A DNA stretch of 64,000 bases from Paenibacillus apiarius (GTDB lineage Bacteria; Bacillota; Bacilli; Paenibacillales; Paenibacillaceae), in the NCBI RefSeq assembly GCF_017052585.1, contig NZ_JAFFHZ010000001.1:4712001-4776000 (forward strand), read 5' to 3'. Below, piece after piece: positions 52,558 through 63,349 of this stretch (positions are counted from its first letter, which is position 1; each line of letters opens with the position of its first letter). Under the pieces are notes generated by a model. That model saw only the letters and a program-made list of their open reading frames with translations, was not told where the DNA came from and searched no databases. The position numbers were made by a program, and so were the translations under genes.

Positions 52558-53334
52558 ATGCTCAAGCGCCAGATAGACACCAGAACAGGCGTATCGCTCT
52601 CCATTATCGCAGCTCTGCTCATCCTCGTCATCTTTGGTTTGTTTCATATCAGGCATGATCCCGGTCCTTATAAGTATCGATACGAGACATTTACAAGCCA
52701 AGAGCGGATCCAGCTTCATATCATCAGAACGGCAGCGGACAATATCGAACCGATCTCGATAGCGACGAACTTGAAGGACAGCGGTTATATGGGAATCAAC
52801 GCAGGCTTCTTTTACGAAGGGAAGCTGCTCAGTATCGCGATTGTGAATGGTGCCGCCGCAAACGGGGGGCTCGCGGACTATGGCTCCGGCGGGAGCAATG
52901 TCAAATATGAACGCGGGACCTTCGTTTTCGACAAACTGGCAAAGAAGTCTTCGATTCAAGTCGTACAAAGCGCAGCGGACATTCAAGTCTTGGACCGGGC
53001 GCAGTATTGGGCAGTCGGCGGTGTTAGCATGAGCTTGAACAATCCGCGCTGGAAGGAGCGGGCGGAGCAAGAAGCGCTGCCAGCTATGAATGAGGCCCGC
53101 TTGCGTTCCGGCATCCTGCATGATGAAGCGGCAAAAGCATATGCGGTTGTAACCCCGGATCGCGTGACCGCAGAGCAGTTCAGGCAGGCAATACGTGAGT
53201 ACATGAACATGAAGAGGATTAGTGGAGACGGTATCTTTCTGGACGGCGACGGTTTGGCGCAGTTATATGCGCATGAGCAATACATACGGGGCGATGAGCG
53301 CAAGGTGTACGCCATGCTGCGTCTGCTGCAATGA
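52558..53334 (+). CDS. Membrane-anchored phosphodiester glycosidase-like protein
   Basis: 258 residues. The ATG follows directly on the previous stop codon. An N-terminal transmembrane helix or uncleaved signal (residues ~12-31) precedes an extracytoplasmic domain with MGINAGFFYEG near 81 and an ISGDGIFLDGDGLAQLY segment near 223. Both match the NAGPA (phosphodiester glycosidase) fold, in which Asn-Gly-Gly-Phe-Phe and Asp-Gly-Gly motifs recur. The second motif is less conserved here, so activity is uncertain. It probably acts on wall or exopolysaccharide. Confidence 0.7.
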   Translation: MLKRQIDTRTGVSLSIIAALLILVIFGLFHIRHDPGPYKYRYETFTSQERIQLHIIRTAADNIEPISIATNLKDSGYMGINAGFFYEGKLLSIAIVNGAAANGGLADYGSGGSNVKYERGTFVFDKLAKKSSIQVVQSAADIQVLDRAQYWAVGGVSMSLNNPRWKERAEQEALPAMNEARLRSGILHDEAAKAYAVVTPDRVTAEQFRQAIREYMNMKRISGDGIFLDGDGLAQLYAHEQYIRGDERKVYAMLRLLQ

Positions 53335-53443
53335 AGATCCCGACTGGAGCAGACTGCACGGCGCGCATAACAAAGAGCGCCTGACCTTGTACAGATCAGA
53401 CGCTTTGAGGCTGGGGTATGATTGCTATTCGGCTGCAGACGAA

Positions 53444-54076
53444 TTAAAATGTCTCGTGAATGACGGTGCGTTCAACCGGGAAGCGTCCTGAACCATGAGC
53501 CGGGGCAGCCGCCTGTCCCAACGTAATCAGCATGACTGGCACGTAGCGGTCAGGGACTTGGAATGTCTTAACGAGCTCATCGCGGTTAAATCCGCCGATA
53601 GGACATGTGTCATAGCCTTTTGCTTTGGCAGCAAGCATAAGCTGCATCGCCGCCAAGGAGCCGTTGCGAATCGCCTCCTCGACGCCAATCGTCGCGGAGG
53701 ACGCGTAAGCGCGTTGAATGTTGCCTATGAGTGTATCGTACACCTGCTGCGTAATCGCGCCGGAGTTCAATGCTTCGCCATAGATTTCGTCTGCCACGAG
53801 GCCCGCTTGCGTATCGCCAAGGACGACGATAACGGCAGAGCTGTCGACGATCTGCTGTTGGTTATAGGCAATCGGAAGCATGCGTTGCTTGTTCTCTTCT
53901 TCTTGAATGACGAGAAAGCGCCAATGCTGCAAGTTCCACGAAGAAGGCGCCGTGCCGGCTAACTCCAATATTTCGTTCAACTCGGCTTCGGGAATGCGGA
54001 CATTGGGCACATATTTGCGGACGGAATGGCGGGAACGAATCGTTTCATTTAATGTTGATGTCTGTATATTGTTCAT
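53444..54076 (-). CDS. Nitroreductase family protein
   Basis: 210 residues with AAGGATG eleven bases before the ATG. FMN-binding pattern: RSRHSVRKYVP at the N terminus, APSSWNLQHWRFLVI near 43-57, and PIGGFNRDELVK near 165. It probably reduces nitro compounds, quinones or similar electrophiles with NAD(P)H. A perfect palindrome overlaps the -35 region (54167-54187), suggesting repression by a stress-sensing regulator not encoded nearby. Confidence 0.9.
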   Translation of the reverse strand: MNNIQTSTLNETIRSRHSVRKYVPNVRIPEAELNEILELAGTAPSSWNLQHWRFLVIQEEENKQRMLPIAYNQQQIVDSSAVIVVLGDTQAGLVADEIYGEALNSGAITQQVYDTLIGNIQRAYASSATIGVEEAIRNGSLAAMQLMLAAKAKGYDTCPIGGFNRDELVKTFQVPDRYVPVMLITLGQAAAPAHGSGRFPVERTVIHETF

Positions 54077-54146
54077 AGGAAGGGATCATCCTTTCGCTTT
54101 GTTCATGCTGAATGAGTGCTGCACGCTATTTAAAAGCATGCTTCAA

Positions 54147-54187
54147 ATTATAACTAACTTATAAATAGTAACATGATTAATGTTACT
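54147..54187 (-). promoter_or_regulatory. Promoter and palindromic operator of the nitroreductase gene
   Basis: On the minus strand the -10 is TATAAT (54147-54152). The weak -35 region (54170-54175) lies inside AGTAACAT-N5-ATGTTACT (54167-54187), a perfect 8-bp inverted repeat typical of a dimeric repressor site. Confidence 0.6.
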
Positions 54188-54436
54188 GCTACAATACGCA
54201 ATTTGAATATTCACTGTGCGTAATGTTAGCTTCCCAAGCCAGTGAAATTGTTATGCTTAAGGCCAAATCATATATCCAAGAAGAATAGTGATTTGCCGCC
54301 GCCCGCGAGGATAGCTGATTGCAATGCGCTTGCCAAATGTCGATAATATGTGTAACGGCCTGCCTGCGATGCAGCGAGTCCAAAGCCGCAGCTAAGGTCG
54401 ATAAGAGCAACGAATAAGACAGCGGAGAGGATAGGT
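54188..54436. other. Intergenic stretch before the DUF72 gene
   Basis: No supportable gene or repeat is seen. Short open frames on both strands lack ribosome binding sites, and no clear promoter for the DUF72 gene was found. Confidence 0.4.
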
Positions 54437-55321
54437 ATGCCATATAACGAAAATGAAGCAAATACGGAGCAGCGAATTCAGATTGGTCTGGCTGGATGGG
54501 GAGATCATGATGCCATATATGAGCAAGGAACGAAAGCTAACGAAAAGCTTGGCGTGTATGGATCGCATTTTCCGCTGGTGGAGCTTGATAGCTCGTTCTA
54601 TGCGGTGCCGACGCCAGATCGCATGATAAGCTGGAGCGAACAAACGCCGGAGCGGTTCGGCTTCATCGTCAAGGCTTATCAAGGCATGACCGGACATTCA
54701 CGGGGAAAGATTCCGTTCGATGATGCGAAGACGATGTTTCAGGTGTTCCGGGAAGCAGCGGAGACGCTTCATGCAGAGGGCAAGCTGAAGGCAGTCTTAT
54801 TCCAATACCCGCCATGGTTCAACTGTGTGCGCAAACATGTAGACACGTTGCGCCGGACGAGAGAGTGGATGGACGGCTTGCCGCTGGCATTGGAATTTCG
54901 CCATCAGAGCTGGTTCACTCCCGACATGCGCGGGCGAACACTCGCTTTTATGCGGGAAGAAGGCTGGATTCACAGCGTGTGCGACGAACCGCAGGTGGGC
55001 GAAGGCTCTGTGCCTACCGTGCTTGAACCGACGCATGACGGAGCCACGATGGTGCGCTTGCACGGTCGCAACGCTTCCGGTTGGCAATCGTCTGGCCAGC
55101 CGAACTGGCGGGAAGTCCGTTATTTGTACCGGTATTCGGAACAAGAGCTGGCGGAATGGAAGCAGCATCTGCATACCTTGCTGCAATCGACCAAGCAATG
55201 CTGGGTCATCTTCAACAACAATTCAGGCGGTGACGCAGCTTCCAATGCGAAGCAGCTTATGAAGATGCTGCATATGAATGTTCCGCCGATGCCGCTGGAG
55301 CAGATGACACTATTTGAATGA
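54437..55321 (+). CDS. DUF72 domain-containing protein (YecE/YunF-like)
   Basis: 294 residues with GGAGAGGATAGG upstream. DUF72 TIM-barrel features: IGLAGWGDHDAIY, FPLVELDSSFYAVPTPD, FGFIVKAYQGMTGH, FQYPPWFN, ALEFRHQSWF and the C-terminal WVIFNNNSGGDAASNAKQL. Function of the family is unknown, and a link to metal-dependent hydrolases has been suggested from the fold. It ends at a strong terminator. Confidence 0.9.
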   Translation: MPYNENEANTEQRIQIGLAGWGDHDAIYEQGTKANEKLGVYGSHFPLVELDSSFYAVPTPDRMISWSEQTPERFGFIVKAYQGMTGHSRGKIPFDDAKTMFQVFREAAETLHAEGKLKAVLFQYPPWFNCVRKHVDTLRRTREWMDGLPLALEFRHQSWFTPDMRGRTLAFMREEGWIHSVCDEPQVGEGSVPTVLEPTHDGATMVRLHGRNASGWQSSGQPNWREVRYLYRYSEQELAEWKQHLHTLLQSTKQCWVIFNNNSGGDAASNAKQLMKMLHMNVPPMPLEQMTLFE

Positions 55322-55347
55322 TATAAAGGGAAAAATAAGTAAAGTAA

Positions 55348-55380
55348 GCAAAAGCCCGGTCATAACGATCGGGCTTTTGC
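55348..55380 (+). terminator. Terminator after the DUF72 gene
   Basis: A perfect 11-bp stem GCAAAAGCCCG/CGGGCTTTTGC with T-rich 3' arm. Confidence 0.85.
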
Positions 55381-55389
55381 TCATCTTAG

Positions 55390-55424
55390 ACAGCCTTCCC
55401 ATTTATGCTGGGAAGGCTGTTTTG
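55390..55424. terminator. Second hairpin, between DUF72 and the CatE-like gene
   Basis: A perfect 12-bp stem ACAGCCTTCCCA/TGGGAAGGCTGT followed by T residues on the plus strand. It probably also shields the convergent leftward gene. Confidence 0.75.
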
Positions 55425-56279
55425 TCAGCGGGATGCAAGCAATTGAATGCGATTGCCTGAAGGATCGATCGCGAACAGAAGCTCGTTCTCTGTCTTCACG
55501 GGCGCTCCGATCTCCGCTAACCGTTGCAGAACTTGCTGGCGTTCAGCGTCACCGGGCAATACGAGGGAGAACCATTTCAACCCGATGCTGCCTGGAGCGG
55601 GCTCAGGAGCTCCTTCGCCGTTCCACGTGTTAAGCCCGATATGGTGGTGATATCCGCCGGCCGAGACGAACAGTGCCCGATTGCGAAACGGGATCGTAAT
55701 GTCCATTCCCAGTCCATCGCAGTAGAACGTCTTCGCCGCCTGTAAATCTGCGACGTGCAAATGGATATGACCGATTATCGTTCCGGACGGAAGACCGGTC
55801 CATGGCGTATCATCAGCCGCGGCCAACAGCCCGTCTCCATCAAGCGGATCGCTGACGAAAGGCAGCTCGCCGTCGCGCCATACCCATTCCGATCGCGGAC
55901 GATCCGCATAAAGCTCGATTCCATTTCCATCAGGGTCGGATAGATAGAGCGCTTCGCTGAATTGGTGGTCTGCCGCGCCTTGCAGCGGATAACCCGTATG
56001 CAGCAAATGGGTGAGTGTACGCGCTAAATCCGCGCGGCTCGGCACTAACAAGGCCAAATGATACAAGCCGGTGGTGCGCGGCTGCTTAGGCTGTGGCTGT
56101 GCTTGCTGCTCGATGATTAATATGGCCTGCTTCCCGTCGGCGGTCAGCTCAGCGACGCGATCTTGCTGGCGGAGCAATTGCAGCCCGATGACTTCGCGAT
56201 AAAAAGGCAAGGAGCGCGCCAGATCGGAAACATATAAATGAACGTGACCAATGTGAGTGTCTGTAGCATGTATATTCAT
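55425..56279 (-). CDS. CatE-like extradiol dioxygenase (two VOC domains)
   Basis: 284 residues, two vicinal-oxygen-chelate domains. The first metal-binding region is THIGHVHLYVSDL (residues ~8-20) and the second TIIGHIHLHVADL (~167-179). SEALYLSDPDGNGIELYADRPRSEW and FVSAGGYHHHIGLNTW match Bacillus subtilis CatE (catechol-2,3-dioxygenase) closely in pattern and length. It likely cleaves catechol, serving detoxification of quinone-type electrophiles. A TTAGTGT/ACACTAA palindrome lies between its promoter and start, suggesting control like the catDE genes, whose catD partner is absent here. Confidence 0.85.
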   Translation of the reverse strand: MNIHATDTHIGHVHLYVSDLARSLPFYREVIGLQLLRQQDRVAELTADGKQAILIIEQQAQPQPKQPRTTGLYHLALLVPSRADLARTLTHLLHTGYPLQGAADHQFSEALYLSDPDGNGIELYADRPRSEWVWRDGELPFVSDPLDGDGLLAAADDTPWTGLPSGTIIGHIHLHVADLQAAKTFYCDGLGMDITIPFRNRALFVSAGGYHHHIGLNTWNGEGAPEPAPGSIGLKWFSLVLPGDAERQQVLQRLAEIGAPVKTENELLFAIDPSGNRIQLLASR

Positions 56280-56303
56280 TTGTTATCGTCCCTCCATATT
56301 CAA

Positions 56304-56344
56304 TTAGTGTAACGAGACACTAAAGGATTGATACTGACATTATA
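56304..56344 (-). promoter_or_regulatory. Promoter -10 and downstream operator of the CatE-like gene
   Basis: On the minus strand TATAAT (56339-56344) is followed, about 8 bases after the expected start, by TTAGTGT-N6-ACACTAA (56304-56323), a perfect 7-bp inverted repeat. A repressor bound there would block elongation or promoter clearance. Confidence 0.6.
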
Positions 56345-56521
56345 AACTATAATAAAGAAAGTTACTATATTAAATTCAATAATATGATTATAATCTTTTT
56401 CTTGACAAGTTGCTAATCCTAAAGGAAGATCGGAGAAGTTATGTTCGTTTCCGGACGGCCTGTTGTACGCATCAGGGAACGAATAAGATGAGATGATTGT
56501 GATAGGAGAACTGAACACGTT

Positions 56522-58072
56522 ATGAGTTTATTGACGGTAGAAGAGTTAGGTCACAGCTATGGCGGACGCGAACTGTTTAATGATGTATCCTTCCGTCTTC
56601 TGCCGGGAGAGCATGTCGGTCTGGTGGGCGCGAATGGTGCAGGCAAATCGACGTTAATGAATATTTTGACCGGACAAGTATTGAAGGATAACGGCAAAGT
56701 CGAGTGGACTCCGAAGGTTCGTTACGGATACTTGGATCAGCATACGAAGCTGACGCCGGGCAAGACGATTCGTGAAGTGCTGCAGGACGCGTTCCTTCCG
56801 TTGTATGAAATGGAAAAAGAAATGATGGGCATCGCCGATCAGATGGCGGAGGCCGATCCGGATACGCTTGAGCAGCTGCTCGAACGGATGGGTGAGATAC
56901 AAGAGGAATTGGATCATAGCGGCTTCTATATGCTTGATGTGAAGGTGGAAGAGACGGCAAACGGTCTTGGCCTCGGCGCAATCGGCATCGATCGGGATGT
57001 GGCGAGCTTAAGCGGTGGTCAGCGGACGAAGGTCTTGCTTGCCAAGCTGCTGTTGGAGCAGCCGAATGTGTTGCTCTTGGACGAGCCGACCAACTATTTG
57101 GATGTGGAGCATATCGGTTGGCTAACGAACTATTTGCAAAATTATCCGTATGCCTTTGTGCTGATTTCCCACGATACGGAATTTATGAATAAGATCGTGA
57201 ACGTGATTTATCATTTGGAATTTGCCAAATTGACGCGTTATACGGCGAACTATGAGAAATTCCTGGAAATGGCTGAAATTAATAAAAATCAACATATTAG
57301 CGCTTATGAAAAGCAGCAAGAGTATATCAAGAAGCAGGAAGATTTCATTCAGCGCAACAAAGCGCGGTATTCGACATCCAGTCGTGCCAAGAGCCGCGAG
57401 AAGCAGCTGGAGCGGCTGGAGCGCATCGATCGGCCGGAGGAAGCGGTCAAGCCGACGTTTGTGTTCAAGGAATCCCGTGCCAGCGGCCGTCTCATCGTCG
57501 AATCGAAAAAGTTGCAGGTCGGTTACGATCGCGCGCTGCTGCCGGAACTGAACTTTACGATTGAACGCGGGGACAAAATTGCGATCGTCGGCTGCAACGG
57601 AGTCGGCAAATCGACGCTTCTGAAGACGATGTTGGGCGTCATTAAGCCGTATGGCGGAGAGGTGTACTTGGGAGATTTCTTGTACCCGTCTTATTTTGAG
57701 CAAGAAGTAAAAGCGCCGGCAGGCACGCCCATAGATGAAGTGTGGAATGCCTTCCCGCACATGAACCAGCACGAAGTGCGGGCCGCGCTTGCGCGCTGCG
57801 GGCTGAAGAACGAGCATATTACCCGTCAGCTCCGCATGTTGAGCGGGGGAGAGCAGGCGAAGGTGCGTCTATGCAAGCTGCTGATGAATGAAAGCAATTG
57901 GATCGTCTTCGACGAACCGACGAACCATTTGGACGTCGTTGCGAAAGTAGAATTGCAGCGCGCGCTGAAGGAATATAAAGGAACCGTTCTGCTCGTATGC
58001 CACGAGCCTGATTTCTATGAAGGCTGGGTATCAAAGGTATGGGACGTCGAGCAGTGGTCGATGAATCAGTAA
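56522..58072 (+). CDS. ABC-F family ATPase
   Basis: 516 residues with two ATP-binding cassettes and no membrane domain. First Walker A GANGAGKST is at 36-44, the signature LSGGQRTKVLLAKLL near 164, and the linker (~240-300) is rich in Lys, Arg and Gln. Second Walker A GCNGVGKST lies near 358 and the second signature LSGGEQAKVRLCKLL near 440. Both cassettes have LLDEPTN/VFDEPTN. ABC-F proteins act on the ribosome in translation or antibiotic protection, and the closest resemblance is to YkpA/YbiT. AGGAGA lies rather far (13 bases) from the ATG. Confidence 0.9.
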   Translation: MSLLTVEELGHSYGGRELFNDVSFRLLPGEHVGLVGANGAGKSTLMNILTGQVLKDNGKVEWTPKVRYGYLDQHTKLTPGKTIREVLQDAFLPLYEMEKEMMGIADQMAEADPDTLEQLLERMGEIQEELDHSGFYMLDVKVEETANGLGLGAIGIDRDVASLSGGQRTKVLLAKLLLEQPNVLLLDEPTNYLDVEHIGWLTNYLQNYPYAFVLISHDTEFMNKIVNVIYHLEFAKLTRYTANYEKFLEMAEINKNQHISAYEKQQEYIKKQEDFIQRNKARYSTSSRAKSREKQLERLERIDRPEEAVKPTFVFKESRASGRLIVESKKLQVGYDRALLPELNFTIERGDKIAIVGCNGVGKSTLLKTMLGVIKPYGGEVYLGDFLYPSYFEQEVKAPAGTPIDEVWNAFPHMNQHEVRAALARCGLKNEHITRQLRMLSGGEQAKVRLCKLLMNESNWIVFDEPTNHLDVVAKVELQRALKEYKGTVLLVCHEPDFYEGWVSKVWDVEQWSMNQ

Positions 58073-58190
58073 GGATATGGGAAATGAAAGAAGGTTAGAT
58101 TTTTTCAGAAATTTCTACTTTCTTTCAATCCTATCTTGATGTATACTACACAAACAACAGATGTAATAAGGCGATTGTTTAATCGAGGGA

Positions 58191-58218
58191 TTGTTGCCCT
58201 TATTGAACAGCGTACAAT
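58191..58218 (+). promoter_or_regulatory. Promoter of the xpt leader
   Basis: TTGTTG (58191-58196), 16-base spacer, TACAAT (58213-58218). The start near 58225 would place the riboswitch P1 helix at the very 5' end of the RNA. Confidence 0.6.
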
Positions 58219-58230
58219 ATCGATGTTTTA

Positions 58231-58296
58231 CTCGTATATGTGCAGGAATAGGCTTGCGCGTCTCTACCCGATCACCGGAAATGATTGGACTACGGG
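58231..58296 (+). promoter_or_regulatory. Purine (guanine-type) riboswitch aptamer
   Basis: P1 is CTCGTA (58231-58236) with TACGGG (58291-58296). P2 is a GC-containing hairpin around GAATAG, joining TCTCTACC, and P3 carries CCGGAAATGATTGG. The conserved junction ends GGACTACGG with a C at the ligand-pairing position, indicating guanine, hypoxanthine or xanthine rather than adenine. It controls xpt-pbuX, as in Bacillus subtilis. Confidence 0.93.
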
Positions 58297-58305
58297 GAAC
58301 CTGAA

Positions 58306-58463
58306 CGTGAATGTCTCATTGACGAGACGGCTTACAGGCCTGCGTCATATGGCATCATTCACGATCCTTCTCTTCGCTCTCCTAAGCAAGAGATATGGTT
58401 CATTAATAATGGAAATGAGAATGCTTCTGGATGAGACATGCCGCTGATGTCGGTGACTCATCC
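58306..58463 (+). promoter_or_regulatory. Unassigned structured RNA domains in the xpt leader
   Basis: Two further structures lie between aptamer and terminator. CGTGAATG/CATTCACG (58306-58313 with 58356-58363) encloses a GTCTC/GAGAC hairpin. GGATGAG/CTCATCC (58429-58435 with 58457-58463) encloses CCG/CGG. These are absent from the Bacillus subtilis xpt leader, which is about half as long. I do not recognise them as a known riboswitch class. Confidence 0.45.
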
Positions 58464-58489
58464 TTATAACGGAGCTTCCGTCGTCATTT

Positions 58490-60521
<2,032 letters not shown>

Positions 60522-60541
60522 TACCGGTACATGTATGGAAG

Positions 60542-60572
60542 ACAGCCCGTACCTCTGAGGAGGACGGGCTGT
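60542..60572 (+). terminator. Terminator after pbuX
   Basis: ACAGCCCGT/ACGGGCTGT with an inner CTC/GAG pairing, followed by TGTTGTG. Confidence 0.8.
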
Positions 60573-60761
60573 TGTTGTGTATATTAAGGCGGTGTAAACA
60601 CTGTATATTTTCCAATGGGCGATAGGTTGGTACAGGTTACCTCGAAAGGCACTCAACTCTTTATAGCTTACCCTCCTCTCAAACCTTTTCATTTTGGATG
60701 CTTTTCCAGCGTTTTGTCCCATAACAAATTTTGTGTCACAAGATAACTACGGTGTCTATCT

Positions 60762-60932
60762 ATGTCTTGTGTTCAATCTCCCTCCGGCTCAGAAACCAAT
60801 GAAAATGTAGATCTGACATATGGACTCATCGAAGTACAAAATACAGAACCAGTAATTTCTGAGGTGAAGGGTGCTAAGATGATGAATTGGGATAGTTGCT
60901 GTGGGAAGTGTGTTGCAAACCGAATGTTCTGA
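60762..60932 (+). CDS. Candidate short cysteine-containing peptide (uncertain)
   Basis: A 56-residue frame in the 555-base pbuX-AraC gap. The acidic N-terminal half (ETNENVDLTYGLIEVQNTE) ends in a Cys-containing C-terminal half (MMNWDSCCGKCVANRMF). Composition and leader-core layout recall a ribosomally made peptide precursor, and base composition is more A+T-rich than the neighbours. Against this, no ribosome binding site precedes the ATG, and there is no modification or transport gene nearby. Shortly downstream, AAAGGAG plus ATG opens a frame that stops after seven codons, which could be a decayed next gene. The remainder of this gap (60573-60761 and 60933-61012) shows a CACAAGA/TCTTGTG inverted repeat near 60740 and nothing else clear. 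Confidence 0.25.
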   Translation: MSCVQSPSGSETNENVDLTYGLIEVQNTEPVISEVKGAKMMNWDSCCGKCVANRMF

Positions 60933-61012
60933 GTAGGCGATACTGCCTGAGGCTAAAGGAGAATGGAGCAAAAGGGGAATTGGTGAGATGAAATGGGTCG
61001 ACCTGTGAAGCG

Positions 61013-61038
61013 AAAAAAAAGAACCGCGGGAAGCGGTT
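61013..61038 (-). terminator. Terminator of the AraC-type regulator gene
   Basis: AACCGC/GCGGTT stem. On the minus strand it is followed after one C base by eight T residues. Confidence 0.85.
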
Positions 61039-61078
61039 GTAGAAAAAGCAAGGCGGGCGGTGACAGGCTGGCGTTCAG

Positions 61079-63349
61079 TCAGTCGGGCATGGCGTCGATT
61101 TTTTTACGGTATTCTCCTGGGCTGAGGCCGGTTGTGTTTTTGAACATGCGTATAAAGGAGTTCACATTGTGATAACCGACACGCGCCGCCACGTCAAGGA
61201 TTTTCAGATCCGGCTGCCGCAGGAGGCGCTTCGCTTGCCTGATGCGCACATCGTTCACATATTGGCTGAATTTCATGCCGGTCTTTTCTTTAAAATACGA
61301 GGATACATACCCGCTGGTCAGCTTCAGTTCATCGGCGATGGAGTCAAGCGAAATATTCTCGCCGAAATGCTCTTCGATATATTGCTTCACGAATTTCGTC
61401 ACGGCATCTTCCTCTTGCACGCTTTGGGCAATCTGAGCGGCGGCATCATACAGGAAAGCGAGCAAGTAGTTACGCATTCTGTCCACATGGTATCCTCTTT
61501 TGATAGGGTCCCAGTCCGTGAACTTCGCCTTTACCGCTTCCGTCGGCAAGTTGTGGGCAGAGAGGCATTTGTATGCGGCATGGCAGCAATCATCCGTGAA
61601 ACGCTGGATGTCTTCCGCCGTCGCGCGCCTATCATGGAACCGGCGCAATATTTTGTCCAGCCACGATTTCACGGCATCTTCGTTCCCGCTTACCAGCACG
61701 GCGTTCAGCTGCTGCTCCTCCTGGCCTGTCATGGATATCTTATCTTGCGGCAACGACGCGAGGATGAGCTCCGTATCCTCATGAAACAGGCGCTGCCGAG
61801 CCATGCAGAGCGTTTCCTCATAGGCAGTATTGAATTCGGCGGATGAGGCATATGCGGAGCTGATGGCGATTGTAAAAAACAAATATTGTTTATCATGGTC
61901 GAATACCTGCTTGAGCGCGCGGGCAGCCTCTTCGGGCGCTTCTTCCCCTTCGCGCAGCATAATTAAGGCGACAATCTGATCTCGTTCCATCTGAAAGACG
62001 AGCGCTTCCTCGTATTTGGCCGATAAGGACGATTGGATGAATTCCATCACGAAATAGGCAGCGCGTCCAGTGGAAGCTTCGGACGTCCAGTCGAGGCTCT
62101 GCTTCCGGTGCAGCTTGAACAGCGCCAGGCGGTATGGGCGTTCTTCCTGCAGCAGTTCTTGGAAATCAGCGTTTCGCGTATGAATCATTTTTAACTTGTT
62201 CGTGTAAAAATAGTGGCGCAACAGGGAGTTTTTCCGTATCAGATCGCGATTCAGGCTTTGATTGCTCTCGAGCAGCTGCTGCACGTTTGAACCGATTTCC
62301 TCCAACTCCATGATCCCTTTATATTTGAGCGCGTCCGCCCGTTTCAATTGGATCGTCCGCAGGAGACTGCGAATCGGTTGATGGATGCGCATGCTGAACC
62401 AGACGGAAGCCGTCAATCCGATGACGAGCACGAGCGCGAGAATGCCGGCCAGCATCCAATTAAGCTTGGCGAGTTGAGCTGAGAGGCTGGACGCAGAGAT
62501 AACGTTCACATATATGGATCCGGTGGCGGCTCCTTTTAAGTAGAAGAAAAACGAGTCTCCACTGGTAACGTATCCTTGGTTCTTCCGATAAGCCGCCATT
62601 ACTTGCTCCGTATCGAAATGATCTGCGGTGCCGAACAAGAGGGAGCCTGCGTCCGGGGACAGAATGCCAAAGCCATCCGAGACCGGCGGCTGATAGGCGC
62701 GAAGGAACGCGTCCGCGTCAAGGAAGGCGCTTGCATAAAAATGCCGCTGCAGCTTGTTCTTGACGATGAGCGGCATGAGATTTCCTTTGCGCAGCGTCTG
62801 ACTTACGTTGTTCTCCGAGAATTCTCTCGCTGGGAACAGCCGGGTGGCCTCCGATCGGTTGAACTGTGCCATCCAGAAGGAAGGGGAATAATCGCTGCTT
62901 GCGTAGAACTTTCCATACATCTGTTGCGGTGTGTTGATTCCGTCCTTCTCGATGACGAGCTTCGGTTCGTGGTACGTAATGGCAATGTTGTCTACATAGG
63001 GATAGAAGCTGGCAGACATTTTTTTGAGTTGAATCCGGATGTGGTCGGCGATGTCGTACCGGATGCGGTCGACGTTCAGCGCAAACGAGGAAACGGCATC
63101 GTCCATGTATAAATTCAACATCGATGTCGTCAACATGCCGATCTGCCGCTCATAGTTATCAACGGCATGCTGCAGGTCCGCTTTATTATAACGGATGATT
63201 TCATCCTGCATGAGGGAACGGAAGAACGCAAACGACAGCATGTGGAATGACAGCAGCAGCACAATGATGACCAAAAAGCTTGCCAGCAATTGCATGAACA
63301 GGGATCGTCTCTGGGGCTTGCTCCATTTGAACGATAGCGCGCGCGGCAT
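61079..63349 (-). CDS. Membrane-bound AraC-family transcriptional regulator
   Basis: 756 residues from the ATG at 63349 with AAAGGAGGAACCC immediately upstream. A TTG at 63367 is inside that region. Transmembrane helices near residues 18-40 and 300-322 flank a ~260-residue extracytoplasmic sensor domain (Cache-like), followed by a HAMP-like segment, a ~300-residue cytoplasmic region and a C-terminal AraC helix-turn-helix pair (LDSIADELKLTSGYVSSYFKEKTGMKF and VAARVGYHNVNSFIRMFK). Paenibacillus typically pairs such proteins with sugar ABC transporters, as here with the divergent permease. It likely senses an extracellular glycan and activates the transporter. Confidence 0.88.
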   Translation of the reverse strand: MPRALSFKWSKPQRRSLFMQLLASFLVIIVLLLSFHMLSFAFFRSLMQDEIIRYNKADLQHAVDNYERQIGMLTTSMLNLYMDDAVSSFALNVDRIRYDIADHIRIQLKKMSASFYPYVDNIAITYHEPKLVIEKDGINTPQQMYGKFYASSDYSPSFWMAQFNRSEATRLFPAREFSENNVSQTLRKGNLMPLIVKNKLQRHFYASAFLDADAFLRAYQPPVSDGFGILSPDAGSLLFGTADHFDTEQVMAAYRKNQGYVTSGDSFFFYLKGAATGSIYVNVISASSLSAQLAKLNWMLAGILALVLVIGLTASVWFSMRIHQPIRSLLRTIQLKRADALKYKGIMELEEIGSNVQQLLESNQSLNRDLIRKNSLLRHYFYTNKLKMIHTRNADFQELLQEERPYRLALFKLHRKQSLDWTSEASTGRAAYFVMEFIQSSLSAKYEEALVFQMERDQIVALIMLREGEEAPEEAARALKQVFDHDKQYLFFTIAISSAYASSAEFNTAYEETLCMARQRLFHEDTELILASLPQDKISMTGQEEQQLNAVLVSGNEDAVKSWLDKILRRFHDRRATAEDIQRFTDDCCHAAYKCLSAHNLPTEAVKAKFTDWDPIKRGYHVDRMRNYLLAFLYDAAAQIAQSVQEEDAVTKFVKQYIEEHFGENISLDSIADELKLTSGYVSSYFKEKTGMKFSQYVNDVRIRQAKRLLRQPDLKILDVAARVGYHNVNSFIRMFKNTTGLSPGEYRKKIDAMPD

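Noticed and set aside
54189-54461. Minus-strand frame of 90 codons before the DUF72 gene
   Set aside because: It overlaps the DUF72 start, has no ribosome binding site and no recognisable domain.
58136-58447. Open frame of 103 codons upstream of xpt
   Set aside because: It overlaps the promoter and purine riboswitch, with no ribosome binding site and no protein-like conservation pattern visible.
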